The position numbers were made by a program, and so were the translations under genes. A DNA stretch of 64,000 nt, taken from assembly GCA_041690495.1 (NCBI GenBank), contig JAWLHE010000011.1, positions 1 to 64,000 on the forward strand, read 5' to 3'. Position 1 is the stretch's first letter; every line of letters starts with the position of its first letter. The notes under the pieces were generated by a model. The model was not told the DNA's origin and made no database searches. It saw nothing but the letters and a program-made list of their open reading frames with translations. The DNA is from DATAAP01 sp041690495 (GTDB taxonomy: Bacteria > Pseudomonadota > Alphaproteobacteria > CACIAM-22H2). Below, in pieces: positions 42,652-51,585 of the stretch.

Positions 42652-43982
42652 TTTCTCTTCTTCTTGCTCGTACTGCTCTTGGACCGACGCGCCGCATCCA
42701 GCCTCACGGAGATCGACCGCCCGTGTGCGTGGAGCCCCTCGGCCTCGGCGAGGGTCACTGCTGCCGGCCCGAGCCTTCTCAGCGACGCGGCATCGCAACC
42801 GATCAGAGAGGTGCGTTTCATGAAGTCCAGCACGCCTAGGCCGGACGAAAACCGGGCGGTGCGCGAGGTCGGCAGGACATGATTGGGGCCGGCCAGATAA
42901 TCGCCAAGCGCTTCGGGCGCATGGCGTCCGATGAAGATGGATCCGGCATGGCGGATCCGCCGGACAAGCCCTGCCGTATCGGCAATCGCAAGCTGCAGAT
43001 GTTCCGGCGCGATACGATTGACGAGCTCGGCCGAGTCGGCAAGACGCCGCACCCGAATCACGGCGCCATGCTGGGACCAGCTCGCACCGGCAATCTCGCG
43101 TCGCGGCAGGCCGGCGAGCTTTCGCTCGACCGCTGCAACAACGGCGTCGCCGAATCCGGCATCGTCCGTGATCAGAATCGACTGCGCCACGGCATCATGC
43201 TCCGCCTGCGCCAGCAGATCGAGGGCAATCCAATCGGGATCGTTCTCGCGGTCGGCGACGATCACGACCTCCGACGGGCCCGCGATCAGATCGATCCCGA
43301 CCTGGCCGAAGACCTGCCTCTTGGCGGCGGCGACATAGGCATTGCCCGGCCCGGTGATCTTGTCGACCGGCGCGATCGTCGATGTTCCGTAGGCAAGGGC
43401 GGCGATCGCCTGGGCGCCGCCGACCCTGTAGACCTCGTCGATCCCGGCAATGCGGGCCGCGGCAAGAACGAGCGGGTTCAGCTTGCCGTCCGGGGCCGGC
43501 ACCGTCATGACGAGGCGCTCGACTCCCGCTACCTTCGCCGGTACGGCGTTCATCAATACCGAGCTCGGATAGGCGGCCGTCCCGCCCGGCACGTAAAGTC
43601 CTGCCGCTTCGATCGCCGTCCACCGGGCGCCCAGACGCAATCCGGCTGTATCGCGATACAGAAAATCCCTGGGGAGCTGACGCCGGTGATAGGCCCTGAT
43701 TCGGCCGGCCGCGAGCTTCAATGCGGCAACGGTCTGCTTCGGACAGGACTTCATGGCGCGGTCGATCTCGCCTTTCGAGACGCGGAGCGTCGCCGGCCTC
43801 AGCTGCAGCCTGTCAAATTGCGCCGTATACTCGATCAGCGCTTCATCGCCGCGCCGGCGCACGTCTTCGACGATGGCGGCCGCGACGGCGTCGACGTTGG
43901 TCGCCGTTTCGCGCTTGGCCGAAAGCAGCGCCGCGAAGCGGTCGCGGAAATCCGACCGTGTCGCGTCGAGCCTAAGCGGCAT
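42648..43982 (-). CDS. hisD: histidinol dehydrogenase
   Basis: 444 residues from ATG 43982. Diagnostic stretches: GGTAAYPSSVLMNAVPAKVA, VYRVGGAQAIAALAYGTSTI, VDKITGPGNAYVAAAKRQVF, IDLIAGPSEVVIVAD, NRIAPEHLQLAIAD, GSIFIGRHAPEALGDYLAGP and HVLPTSRTARFSSGLGVLDF, including the zinc-ligand His/Asp positions. Catalyses the last two oxidations of histidine synthesis (histidinol to histidine, NAD+). Overlaps the hisG stop by 11 bases and carries a lysine-rich tail (KSSTSKKKRK). Confidence 0.96.
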   Translation of the reverse strand: MPLRLDATRSDFRDRFAALLSAKRETATNVDAVAAAIVEDVRRRGDEALIEYTAQFDRLQLRPATLRVSKGEIDRAMKSCPKQTVAALKLAAGRIRAYHRRQLPRDFLYRDTAGLRLGARWTAIEAAGLYVPGGTAAYPSSVLMNAVPAKVAGVERLVMTVPAPDGKLNPLVLAAARIAGIDEVYRVGGAQAIAALAYGTSTIAPVDKITGPGNAYVAAAKRQVFGQVGIDLIAGPSEVVIVADRENDPDWIALDLLAQAEHDAVAQSILITDDAGFGDAVVAAVERKLAGLPRREIAGASWSQHGAVIRVRRLADSAELVNRIAPEHLQLAIADTAGLVRRIRHAGSIFIGRHAPEALGDYLAGPNHVLPTSRTARFSSGLGVLDFMKRTSLIGCDAASLRRLGPAAVTLAEAEGLHAHGRSISVRLDAARRSKSSTSKKKRK

Positions 43983-44643
43983 GGGCGATGCGCTCGATCC
44001 ATGGCGCGATCTGCCCATGGCGCGTCTTGAGTGCCGAACGGTTGACGACCAGACGCGAGGTGATGTCGGCGATGTGCTCGATCTCCACCAGTCCGTTCGC
44101 CTTCAGCGTCGCGCCGCTCGAAACCAGATCGACGATGCGGCCGCACAGGCCGAGAGCAGGCGCGAGCTCGATCGCACCGTTGAGCTTGATGCATTCGGCC
44201 TGGACGCCGCGTGCTGCAAAGTGACGGCGGGTGATCTTCGGGTACTTCGTCGCGACCCGCACGTGGCTCCAGCTGCGCGGATCGTCCTTTCCTGCCATGT
44301 CACGGGGCTCCGCGACCGCGATGCGACATTTGCCGATCTTCAGGTCGAGCGGCGCATAGAGCTCGGCATAGCCGAACTCCATGAGCACGTCGTTGCCGGC
44401 GACGCCGAGCTGCGCCGCACCGAACGCGACGAAGGTGGCGACGTCGAAGCTGCGGGTGCGGATGATATCGAGATCGGGATGGCTGGTCGTGAAACGGAGC
44501 TGGCGGGTGCCCGGATTCTCGAACTCGGGCTCCGGCTCGATCCCGACGCTGCGAAGCAGCGGCATCACTTCGCTCAGGATGCGCCCGTTGGGAAGCGCCA
44601 ATACCAGCTTTTCATTGGTCGGCACGAAGAACAAACCTCGCAT
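43972..44643 (-). CDS. hisG: ATP phosphoribosyltransferase, short form
   Basis: 223 residues from ATG 44643. KLVLALPNGRILSEVMPLL, NPGTRQLRFTTSHPDLDIIR, GVAGNDVLMEFGYAELYAP, VATKYPKITRRHFAARGV and the PRPP loop IVDLVSSGATLKANGLVEIE are present; the C-terminal regulatory domain of the long form is absent. Short HisG needs HisZ, which must be encoded elsewhere. First committed step of histidine synthesis. Separated by 67 bases from the DUF2948 gene. Confidence 0.95.
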   Translation of the reverse strand: MRGLFFVPTNEKLVLALPNGRILSEVMPLLRSVGIEPEPEFENPGTRQLRFTTSHPDLDIIRTRSFDVATFVAFGAAQLGVAGNDVLMEFGYAELYAPLDLKIGKCRIAVAEPRDMAGKDDPRSWSHVRVATKYPKITRRHFAARGVQAECIKLNGAIELAPALGLCGRIVDLVSSGATLKANGLVEIEHIADITSRLVVNRSALKTRHGQIAPWIERIAHAA

Positions 44644-44710
44644 GAGGCCGGCGCGGCGGCCGGCGGAAGGGCAAAGCGCGCTTAGACTAGGCGAAACCGC
44701 GCGCGTAAAA

Positions 44711-45217
44711 TCAGGCTGTATCGGCGATCGGATGTCGCGGCCGCCAGGTGGTGGGCCAGGGATCGCCAAGATCCTGGAGGTGGCAGGTGATCCCCTCGCC
44801 TTCGAGGCGGAGGGCGGAGCCTCCGGCGAAGAGCATCAGCACGGCGCCCGGCTCGACCTGAAGCGTCAGCAATTCGAGGATTTGTCCCCGATCGTTCCGG
44901 TCAATGCCCTTGCACCGCACGGCAGCGACGCCATCGAAGCGGATGCCGCAGTTCACGCGCTCATAGCTGCGGCACGGCGCGAAAGCGATGTCCTCGTACT
45001 CCTTGGCCGGTTCCGCCGCCGGCTGCTCCGGCTCCTGCTCGGCGCCGGTTTCGACGACTTCGCAGTTCTCCCACCGGAAACGGTTCGCGACCATGGCGAA
45101 ACAATGCTCGCTGGCAAGGAACTCCATGTCCGTCATAGCAACCAGCGCGTCCTGCAGGACCGCGGCGATGATCCGCAGGTCCTCGCTGTCTTCCGCACGA
45201 AGGCGCAACTGCTTCAT
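44711..45217 (-). CDS. DUF2948 family protein
   Basis: 168 residues. Opens MKQLRLRAEDSEDLRIIAAV with LQDALVAMTDMEFLASEHCF and RFRWENCEVVET, the DUF2948 pattern, then an acidic/proline low-complexity insert (EQEPEQPAAEPAKEYED) and a beta-rich C-terminal half (ILELLTLQVEPGAVLMLFAG). No enzyme motif is visible. The ATG overlaps the murA stop (ATGA); the murA-DUF2948-hisGD order is conserved in Alphaproteobacteria. Confidence 0.88.
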   Translation of the reverse strand: MKQLRLRAEDSEDLRIIAAVLQDALVAMTDMEFLASEHCFAMVANRFRWENCEVVETGAEQEPEQPAAEPAKEYEDIAFAPCRSYERVNCGIRFDGVAAVRCKGIDRNDRGQILELLTLQVEPGAVLMLFAGGSALRLEGEGITCHLQDLGDPWPTTWRPRHPIADTA

Positions 45218-46506
45218 GAACTCGCCTCCTTGATACGCTCGACACGCGCACCGCATGCGGCCAGCTTCTCCTCCAGCCGCTCGTAGCCGCGGTCCAGGTG
45301 ATACACGCGATTGACGATGGTCTCGCCCTCGGCAGCAAGCCCGGCCAGCACCAGGCTTACCGAAGCGCGCAGATCGGTCGCCATGACCGGCGCCCCGGTC
45401 AGCTTGGGAACGCCGCGCACCATCGCCGAGCCGCCATGCACGTTGATGTTGGCGCCCATGCGCCGCAGTTCCGGCACGTGCATGAAACGGTTCTCAAAGA
45501 TCGTCTCAGTGATCATCGACGCGCCCTGTGCGGTGGCCATCAGAGCCATCATCTGCGCCTGCAGGTCGGTCGGAAAGCCGGGAAACGGCTCGGTCATTAC
45601 ATCGATGCCGGTCAGCGGCGCGTTGGTGCGCTGGACGCGGATGCCTTCCTCGGTCGGCGTGACGCTGACCCCTGCCCCGCGCAGCGCCTCGAGCGGCTCC
45701 TTCAGGATATCGAGCCGCGCGCCCTGCAGCTCGATGTCGCCGCCGGTGATCGCCGCTGCCATTGCATAGGTACCCGTCTCGATCCGGTCGGGAAGAATCT
45801 CGTGCTCCGCGCCGTGGAGCCGGTCGGCGCCGCGGATCCGCAAGGTGTCCGTCCCTATCCCCTCGATATCCGCCCCCATCGCCTGGAGACAGCGCGCCAG
45901 GTCCGTGACCTCCGGCTCGCGCGCGGCGTTGGTCAGGGTCGTCTCGCCCTTGGCAAGACAGGCTGCCATCAGGAGGTTCTCGGTGGCGCCGACCGAGACA
46001 AACGGAAAGACGATCTCCGCTCCCGCCAGCCCACGCGGCGCCTCGGCCTCGATATAGCCTTCGCGCAGATCGATCGTCGCCCCGAGCTGTTGCAGCCCCT
46101 TGAGATGCAGGTCGACCGGACGCGTACCGATGGCGCAGCCGCCGGGCAATGAAACCCGCGCGTGTCCCGCCCGGGCCAGCAGCGGCCCCAGGACCAGAAT
46201 GGACGCGCGCATCTTGCGGACAAGATCGTAGCTTGCTGTCGTATTCGTGATCCGATCGGCGCGCAGCGAGACGACGCGCCCCGAATGCCCGTTGGGCGCA
46301 TGGCCGTCCATCCTGATCGACACGCCCATCTGCGAAAGCAGGTTGCATTGCGTGGTGATGTCGGCGAGGTGCGGCAGATTTGCAAGCTGGAGCGTTTCGT
46401 CGGTCAGGAGAGAAGCCGCCATCAGGGGCAGAGCCGCATTCTTGGCACCGCTGACGGCGATCTTCCCGTGCAGCGAAATCCCGCCGCGGATGCGGATTTT
46501 GTCCAT
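45214..46506 (-). CDS. murA: UDP-N-acetylglucosamine 1-carboxyvinyltransferase
   Basis: 430 residues. SGAKNAALPLMAASLLTDE near the N-terminus (with the Lys-Asn pair that binds substrate), LGPLLARAGHARVSLPGGCA containing the catalytic PEP-loop Cys, TGTYAMAAAITGGDIELQGA, PGFPTDLQAQMMALM and DLRASVSLVLAGLAAEGET. Transfers enolpyruvate from PEP to UDP-GlcNAc, the first step of peptidoglycan synthesis. Heads the minus-strand housekeeping cluster. Confidence 0.97.
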   Translation of the reverse strand: MDKIRIRGGISLHGKIAVSGAKNAALPLMAASLLTDETLQLANLPHLADITTQCNLLSQMGVSIRMDGHAPNGHSGRVVSLRADRITNTTASYDLVRKMRASILVLGPLLARAGHARVSLPGGCAIGTRPVDLHLKGLQQLGATIDLREGYIEAEAPRGLAGAEIVFPFVSVGATENLLMAACLAKGETTLTNAAREPEVTDLARCLQAMGADIEGIGTDTLRIRGADRLHGAEHEILPDRIETGTYAMAAAITGGDIELQGARLDILKEPLEALRGAGVSVTPTEEGIRVQRTNAPLTGIDVMTEPFPGFPTDLQAQMMALMATAQGASMITETIFENRFMHVPELRRMGANINVHGGSAMVRGVPKLTGAPVMATDLRASVSLVLAGLAAEGETIVNRVYHLDRGYERLEEKLAACGARVERIKEASS

Positions 46507-46709
46507 GTGTACGTGTCCATGTACCGCGCCAGGGACCCCGGCTGCCGAGCGGTTCAGATACTGGGAAACTGGGGAGGGAGTCTAGGGATTCCAAGCCCGT
46601 GGGCGACTCATTGTCAGCCCAATCCCGACCAACAGACTTGGTTATTCAGCCCTCTGCAACGCGACCGCCCGATACGATGGGCTGCCGGACAGCGGTGCCA
46701 TGCCGCCAC

Positions 46710-47264
46710 CTAGAGGCGCGGCAACGTGACCCCGCGCTGGCCCTGATATTTGCCCTGCCGGTCGCGATAGGACACCTCGCAGACCCCTTCGCCCTTGAGG
46801 AACAGGAACTGGCAGGCGCCCTCGTTAGCGTAGATCTTCGCCGGGAGCGGCGTCGTATTCGAGAACTCGAGCGTCACGTGCCCCTCCCACTCGGGCTCGA
46901 GCGGCGTCACGTTGACGATGATCCCGCAACGGGCATAGGTCGACTTTCCGAGGCAGATGACGAGCACGTCGCGCGGGATCCGGAAATACTCCACCGTGCT
47001 GGCGAGGGCGAAGCTGTTGGGCGGAATGATGCAGACGGGGACGCGACGGTCGACGAAGCTCTTTTCCGAGAATGCCTTGGGATCGACGATCGCGGAGTCG
47101 ACATTGGTGAAGATCTTGAACTCGTCGGATACGCGCGCGTCGTACCCGTAGGAGCTGACCCCGTAGGAGATCACGCCCTCGCGGCGCTGGTTTTCCACGA
47201 ACGGCTCGATCATGCCGTGCTTGTGCGCCATCTCGCGAATCCAGTGGTCGGGCATGATCGGCAT
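46710..47264 (-). CDS. dcd: dCTP deaminase
   Basis: 184 residues, usual length. GVISYGVSSYGYDARVSDEF near residue 30-50, NSFALASTVEYFRIPRDVLV, CLGKSTYARCGIIVNVTPLE (substrate site with the catalytic Glu of PLEPEWEGHVTLEFSNTTPL) and an ending of KYQGQRGVTLPRL. Converts dCTP to dUTP for thymidylate synthesis. Single gene, 203 bases upstream of the murA start on the same strand. Confidence 0.96.
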   Translation of the reverse strand: MPIMPDHWIREMAHKHGMIEPFVENQRREGVISYGVSSYGYDARVSDEFKIFTNVDSAIVDPKAFSEKSFVDRRVPVCIIPPNSFALASTVEYFRIPRDVLVICLGKSTYARCGIIVNVTPLEPEWEGHVTLEFSNTTPLPAKIYANEGACQFLFLKGEGVCEVSYRDRQGKYQGQRGVTLPRL

Positions 47265-47348
47265 CGAAATCGGCTCCGCGAACCAGTGAGAAACGAGGGC
47301 TCCTTGTAGCGAAGCCCCTTTGCCCTCACAAGCCCGCAGCGGGCCGGC

Positions 47349-47954
47349 TCAGAAGCTCGAACCTGGCTGCTGCAGAAACGCGATTTCCTCCGGGGTGGAC
47401 GTCCGCCCCAGCGCCGCATTGCGGTGGGGAAAGCGGCCGAACCGCTCGATGATCGCGAGATGCTTCTGGGCATAGTCGATGACTTCGGCGCGGGCCTCGG
47501 CCGGAAAATCGTCTGTCGCCGGCAGGGCCTGCATCAAGGCGAGGCAGCGCCGCTGATCGATGATATTCTCGCTATGCTCGAAGGGCAGATAGATGAAGAC
47601 GCGCTCGACCGGCGAGAGCTGCATGTCCAACCCTGACGCGACGGCACGCTCCGCCACCGCACGCGCCTTTGCATCGCTGGCGTAAGCGCGCGCGTCGTCA
47701 CGAAAGAGGTTGCGGGGGATCTGATCCAGCAGGATGACGAGCGCAAGCACCCCTCTTGCGCTGTCGGCAAGCGCATCGTAGGCCCCCGTGGCCGCGCGCA
47801 GATGGTCCTCTAGAAAGCGCTGCCGGATCTCCGCGTCGAATGCGGGGTCCCGGGAGAACCAGATTTTGCGCATCCTGTTGCGTTCGGGATGATCCGGAGC
47901 GCCGAACCAGAACCGGTCGATCTCCTCGGCGCGACGTCTCATTTCGGAAGTCAT
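47349..47954 (-). CDS. DUF924 family protein
   Basis: 201 residues. RFWFGAPDHPERNRMRKIWF, SRDPAFDAEIRQRFLEDHL, VLALVILLDQIPRNLFRDDA, ERVFIYLPFEHSENIIDQRR and IERFGRFPHRNAALGRTSTP are the typical DUF924 blocks of this TPR-like all-helical family, widespread and of unknown activity. The ATG overlaps the stop of the small basic protein (ATGA), so both come from one transcript. 84 bases separate it from dcd. Confidence 0.92.
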   Translation of the reverse strand: MTSEMRRRAEEIDRFWFGAPDHPERNRMRKIWFSRDPAFDAEIRQRFLEDHLRAATGAYDALADSARGVLALVILLDQIPRNLFRDDARAYASDAKARAVAERAVASGLDMQLSPVERVFIYLPFEHSENIIDQRRCLALMQALPATDDFPAEARAEVIDYAQKHLAIIERFGRFPHRNAALGRTSTPEEIAFLQQPGSSF

Positions 47955-48124
47955 GCACGCGACTTTCTGTCGGCGGAGTCGTCGCCACGATCGTCCGCCG
48001 GGACCTCTGGTCCGCGGCCTCTCGCCTGCTCTTTGCGCCGCCGCAGATTCGCACGCAGCGCCGCCGCGAGACGGCTCTGGCGGTCCGTAGAAGGATGATC
48101 GTCGTCGCGTTTCGGTCCGGTCAT
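47951..48124 (-). CDS. small basic conserved hypothetical protein
   Basis: 57 residues from ATG 48124. The helical core SRLAAALRANLRRRKEQARG is arginine-rich, flanked by polar, disordered ends. I have the impression of similar short proteins (LAxALRxNLRRRK pattern) in other Alphaproteobacteria, but I know no function. It overlaps the DUF924 start by four bases and follows the metallo-hydrolase closely, consistent with one operon. Nucleic-acid binding is possible from charge alone. Confidence 0.65.
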   Translation of the reverse strand: MTGPKRDDDHPSTDRQSRLAAALRANLRRRKEQARGRGPEVPADDRGDDSADRKSRA

Positions 48125-48150
48125 GACTTGCTCGGCATCGGCAAAGCCAT

Positions 48151-49053
48151 TCAAAGCCGATTGACAGGCAGTTTCAAATAAACCGTCCGATTGGATTCAG
48201 GCGCCGGCAGATGTCCGCCGCGGATATTGACCTGAATCGCCGGCAGGATCAGGGCAGGCGCCGGAAGCGTCTTGTCGCGCGACTGCCGAAACGCGACGAA
48301 ATCCTGCTCGCTGACGCCGTCCCTGACATGGACATTGTGCGCGCGCTGCTCGGCGACGGTCGTCACCCAGGCTGCGGGGCGGCCGTTCGGCTGATAGTCG
48401 TGGCACATGTAGAGCTTCGTCTCCGGCGCCAGCGACAGGATGCGGCGGATGGAGCGATAGAGCGTTCGCGCGCATCCGCCCGGAAAGTCGGCGCGTGCGG
48501 TGCCGTAATCGGGCATGAACAGCGTATCGCCGACGAAAACGTGCTTCAGGCCGTCGCTTCCCTCGAAAATGTAGCTGCTGCACGACGGCGTATGCCCCGA
48601 CGTGCACCAGACCGTCACCTCGAGCGTGCCGAGCCTGAACCTGTCACCGTCTTCGAACAGCCGGTCGAACTGCGAGCCGTCGGTCGAGAAATCGGGCGCG
48701 AGATTGTAGATTTCCGCCCAGGTCTTCTGGACTTCCGGAAGATGCGCTCCGGTCCCTGTCCTGCCTCCGAGCCGCTGCCTTATGTACGGCGCCGCCGAGA
48801 GATGATCGGCATGGGCATGGGTTTCAAGCACCCATTCCACGCGCAGACCCTGCGCTGCCGCAACGATCCGGTCGGCCGAATCGGTCGACACTCGTGCCGC
48901 CCGGGGCTCGAAGTCGAGCACGGCATCGATCACCGCGGCGTCCCCTGTTTCGGGATCAGCGACCAGATACGAAACCGAGGACGTTGCCGGATCGAAGAAA
49001 CCGGTGACCACCGGGCTCCGGCCGAGGTTTGTCCCTGCATCAGCCGACGGCAC
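48151..49053 (-). CDS. blh: Blh-type metallo-beta-lactamase-fold hydrolase (persulfide dioxygenase-like)
   Basis: 300 residues from GTG 49053; a second GTG about 12 codons on (VTGFFDPATSSVSYLV) is possible. Metal motif THAHADHLSAAPYIR (HxHxDH), then SGHTPSCSSYIFEG, FVGDTLFMPDYGTARADFPG and MCHDYQPNGR supply the other ligands. The DYGTARADFPGG stretch marks the Blh group, relatives of ETHE1/SdoA persulfide dioxygenases that in other Alphaproteobacteria are controlled by the sulfide sensor BigR. It would convert glutathione persulfide to sulfite. An inverted repeat overlaps its predicted promoter. An open frame continues upstream but crosses that promoter. Confidence 0.83.
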   Translation of the reverse strand: MPSADAGTNLGRSPVVTGFFDPATSSVSYLVADPETGDAAVIDAVLDFEPRAARVSTDSADRIVAAAQGLRVEWVLETHAHADHLSAAPYIRQRLGGRTGTGAHLPEVQKTWAEIYNLAPDFSTDGSQFDRLFEDGDRFRLGTLEVTVWCTSGHTPSCSSYIFEGSDGLKHVFVGDTLFMPDYGTARADFPGGCARTLYRSIRRILSLAPETKLYMCHDYQPNGRPAAWVTTVAEQRAHNVHVRDGVSEQDFVAFRQSRDKTLPAPALILPAIQVNIRGGHLPAPESNRTVYLKLPVNRL

Positions 49054-49413
49054 TCGACGCGCTCCGTTGCATGGCGATTTTATATTGCTTGCGTCCAATA
49101 TACCGATGCGACGACGGCCGGACAAGGTGACGCGGCGGGCCACCGGATTGCAACAGGCGGCAGATCGATGTCGCCAGCATAGCCGGGTATCCGCGGGATT
49201 GTGCCTGCGCGCGCGTGATGCCATCTACACGGCATGGCCATCTGCGCGGCCCCTGACCCAGTCACGTCGCGCCTACGCTGCCGGCGTCGGCGCGATCATT
49301 TCCATTGCGAGCTTCTGCCCGGTCCGCTTGCTCCGGATCCGGCGACGCCCGCGCGCTGAAACGCGTTCCGCAAGCGCGGCCGACTTGCCGCAGATTTGAA
49401 TTCGAGGCGTTCC
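49054..49413. other. divergent intergenic region
   Basis: 360 bases between the Blh-type gene and the DAO-family gene. Besides the promoter/operator at 49081-49125 it contains a possible broken micro-ORF on the minus strand (49273-49415). No other gene is convincing. Confidence 0.5.
49081..49125 (-). promoter_or_regulatory. promoter with overlapping inverted-repeat operator before the Blh-type gene
   Basis: On the minus strand, -35 TTGTCC (49125-49120), exactly 17 bases, then -10 TATATT (49102-49097). The -10 is one arm of a perfect 7-bp inverted repeat, TATATTG (49081-49087) and CAATATA (49096-49102), with an 8-base spacer. This is the expected layout for repression by an ArsR-type regulator such as BigR, although I cannot verify the site against a consensus. 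Confidence 0.65.
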
Positions 49414-50775
49414 ATGGTTGCTCCCGATGGTTGGAGTTTCCGGAGTCCGGCACCCCCGTCGGGTGGCCTGAGAAAAGGCGCGGCAGACGACGGCCTCAAT
49501 TACTTCGAAATCACCGCTGAAGCGCCAGCGCCGCGCCCCGCTTTCTCGGGAGCGCGACGCTGCGATGTCTGTGTCGTCGGTGCCGGCTTTCTGGGACTCT
49601 CGGCCGCCTTGCACCTTGCCGAGCGAGGGCTCGATGTCGTCGTGCTGGAGGCGTCCTGCATTGGCGCCGGTGCTTCGGGGAGAAACAGCGGCTTCGTGCT
49701 CCCCGGATACGCGGCCGATGTCGACGAACTCGTCGAGCTCGCTGGCCGCGACCTCGCCCTGCGATCATGGCGGCTCTCGGTCGAAGCGGTCGATCTGGTG
49801 AAATCGCTTGTCGAGCGCCACGCCATCGCCTGTGACCTGAAAAGCGGGGCACTGGCCGCTGCCGCATCGCCAAGCGACGCGGCGGCCCTGGCCAGGCAGG
49901 CGGCGACCATGCGCGAGTTCGGATACGACCGGACGCGTATCCTGAGCCGTGCCGAGATCGGCGACCTGATTGCCTCGCCGAACTATTACGGCGGGCTGCT
50001 GGATTCCGGCGCGCTCCATCTCCATCCGCTTGCCTATGCGCGCGGCCTCGCACGCGCCGCCCTCGCACAGGGCATCGCGCTTTACGAACGGAGCCCCGTG
50101 ACGCGCATCGTATGCGGCGGTCGGCCGCAGGCGATCACCGCCGAGGGCACGGTCACAGCGGACCATATCGTTCTTGCGGCCAATGCGCTCCTCGGCTCGC
50201 TGGCCCGCGATCTCGCGGAGCGGATCGTTCCGGTCACTGCCCTGATCGGCGCAACGCAGCCGCTCGGTTCCGGGACGGCAAAGCAGTTGCTGCCTTGCGA
50301 CCTCGCCGTCTTCGATACGCAGCCGGCACTCGACTATTATCGCCTTACCCCGGATCACCGGCTGCTCTTCGGCGCCGCAACGCGTCTTGTCCCGCCGCCT
50401 GGGTCGCGGGCCGCCTCCTGGCTGGCGCGGCGCATCGCACGCGTCTTTCCGCAGCTCGGCCGGCTGCGGATGGACTTCGTCTGGCAGGGGCTCGTCGACC
50501 TCACGCTCAATCGCCTGCCCGATATCGGGCGCAGCGAACGGATCTGGTATGCGCAAGGGTTCAATGGGCACGGCGTAGCGCTGTCGACGTTGACGGGCCG
50601 GGTCATCGCCGAGGCGATCGCCGGTCGGACCGAGGACTTCATCGTGCTCTCCGGCCTACCCTACCGTCCCTGGCCGGGCGGACCCCGGGTCGCGCGTATC
50701 GCCTTGCCGCTCGTCCGCAGCTGGTTCCAGTTTCGGCACGAGCTGGACCGCCGGCTTACCCGCGCGGACCGCTAG
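49414..50775 (+). CDS. FAD-dependent oxidoreductase (DAO family, PuuB-like)
   Basis: 453 residues from ATG 49414 (GAGGCG upstream). About 35 N-terminal residues precede the FAD-binding strand CDVCVVGAGFLGLSAALHLA and VVVLEASCIGAGASGRNSGF, both typical of the DAO branch with gamma-glutamylputrescine oxidase-like proteins; YAQGFNGHGVALSTLTGRVI near the C-terminus closes the FAD site. Members oxidise amines or amino acids to imines with H2O2 production. Substrate unknown, no polyamine genes nearby. Convergent with alkA: the two stop codons share the bases CTAG. Confidence 0.85.
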   Translation: MVAPDGWSFRSPAPPSGGLRKGAADDGLNYFEITAEAPAPRPAFSGARRCDVCVVGAGFLGLSAALHLAERGLDVVVLEASCIGAGASGRNSGFVLPGYAADVDELVELAGRDLALRSWRLSVEAVDLVKSLVERHAIACDLKSGALAAAASPSDAAALARQAATMREFGYDRTRILSRAEIGDLIASPNYYGGLLDSGALHLHPLAYARGLARAALAQGIALYERSPVTRIVCGGRPQAITAEGTVTADHIVLAANALLGSLARDLAERIVPVTALIGATQPLGSGTAKQLLPCDLAVFDTQPALDYYRLTPDHRLLFGAATRLVPPPGSRAASWLARRIARVFPQLGRLRMDFVWQGLVDLTLNRLPDIGRSERIWYAQGFNGHGVALSTLTGRVIAEAIAGRTEDFIVLSGLPYRPWPGGPRVARIALPLVRSWFQFRHELDRRLTRADR

Positions 50776-51386
50776 ATCGGCGGCGCTTTGGCGTAATAGT
50801 GCCACAGAAAATGCGCCGCGGCGCCGCGATGGGGTCGCCACGGCTCGGCGAGGCGGGTCAGCCGTTTCGGATCGGGCCGGCGGCGCAGGCGCTTGAGCCG
50901 CTGCATCGCGATCGCGAGCGCCAGATCGCCTGACGGCCAGATATCCGTCCGGCCGAGCGCGAACAGCAGATACACCTCGGCGCTCCAGCGGCCGATACCC
51001 TTGATCTGCGTCAGATGCGCGATTGCGGCCTCGTCATCGAGCTGCGGCAGCGATTCGAGATCGACACGCCGCTCGAGGATATTGCGGGCCAGGCCTTGGG
51101 CATACGCGGCCTTCTGGCGAGAAAAGCCGAGTGCACGTAGCGCGGCGAGGTCGAGCCGAGCTATGGCTTCCGGCGTAACCGGATCGACAGCGGCAGCGAG
51201 CCGGTTCCATAGCGACGTGGCCGCCGCCGCGGAAATCTGTTGACCGACAATGGCGCGCAGCAGACTGCTGAATCCCGGCGGCCGGTCGCGCGGCGGCGGC
51301 GGCCCGATGATTTCAAGCGCCTTGGCGATGTCGGGATCGCGCGCCGCGATGGACGCCAGGGCGGTCAGATGAGGTGCGGGAGCCAT
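50772..51386 (-). CDS. alkA: DNA-3-methyladenine glycosylase II (AlkA-type)
   Basis: 204 residues with the HhH-GPD fold: FSSLLRAIVGQQISAAAATS near residue 40, the helix-hairpin-helix LTQIKGIGRWSAEVYLLFAL and the catalytic Asp in TDIWPSGDLALAIAMQRL (about 150). It removes alkylated purines as a first step of base-excision repair. Shorter than E. coli AlkA because the N-terminal beta domain is missing, as in many bacterial relatives. Confidence 0.9.
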   Translation of the reverse strand: MAPAPHLTALASIAARDPDIAKALEIIGPPPPRDRPPGFSSLLRAIVGQQISAAAATSLWNRLAAAVDPVTPEAIARLDLAALRALGFSRQKAAYAQGLARNILERRVDLESLPQLDDEAAIAHLTQIKGIGRWSAEVYLLFALGRTDIWPSGDLALAIAMQRLKRLRRRPDPKRLTRLAEPWRPHRGAAAHFLWHYYAKAPPI

Positions 51387-51585
51387 TGGGTGTCACTGCG
51401 AGCGTAGAACGGCGCATCCGCCGCTTCAATCTGGGGTATCGACAGAGGACCTCGACGAAAGACCTCCGCATAATGGAACGAATTCTTTCACTTTAGCGCG
51501 GGTTCTGCCATGTTTTGCGCTTGTGACAGGCAGCCCGAGCGTCTAGTCATATCGGCAGATTCATACACTTCAGGCAGGAACGCAG

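Noticed and set aside
43195..43623. Minus-strand frame inside hisD
   Set aside because: Shadow of hisD in another frame; glycine/arginine-rich product typical of such shadows.
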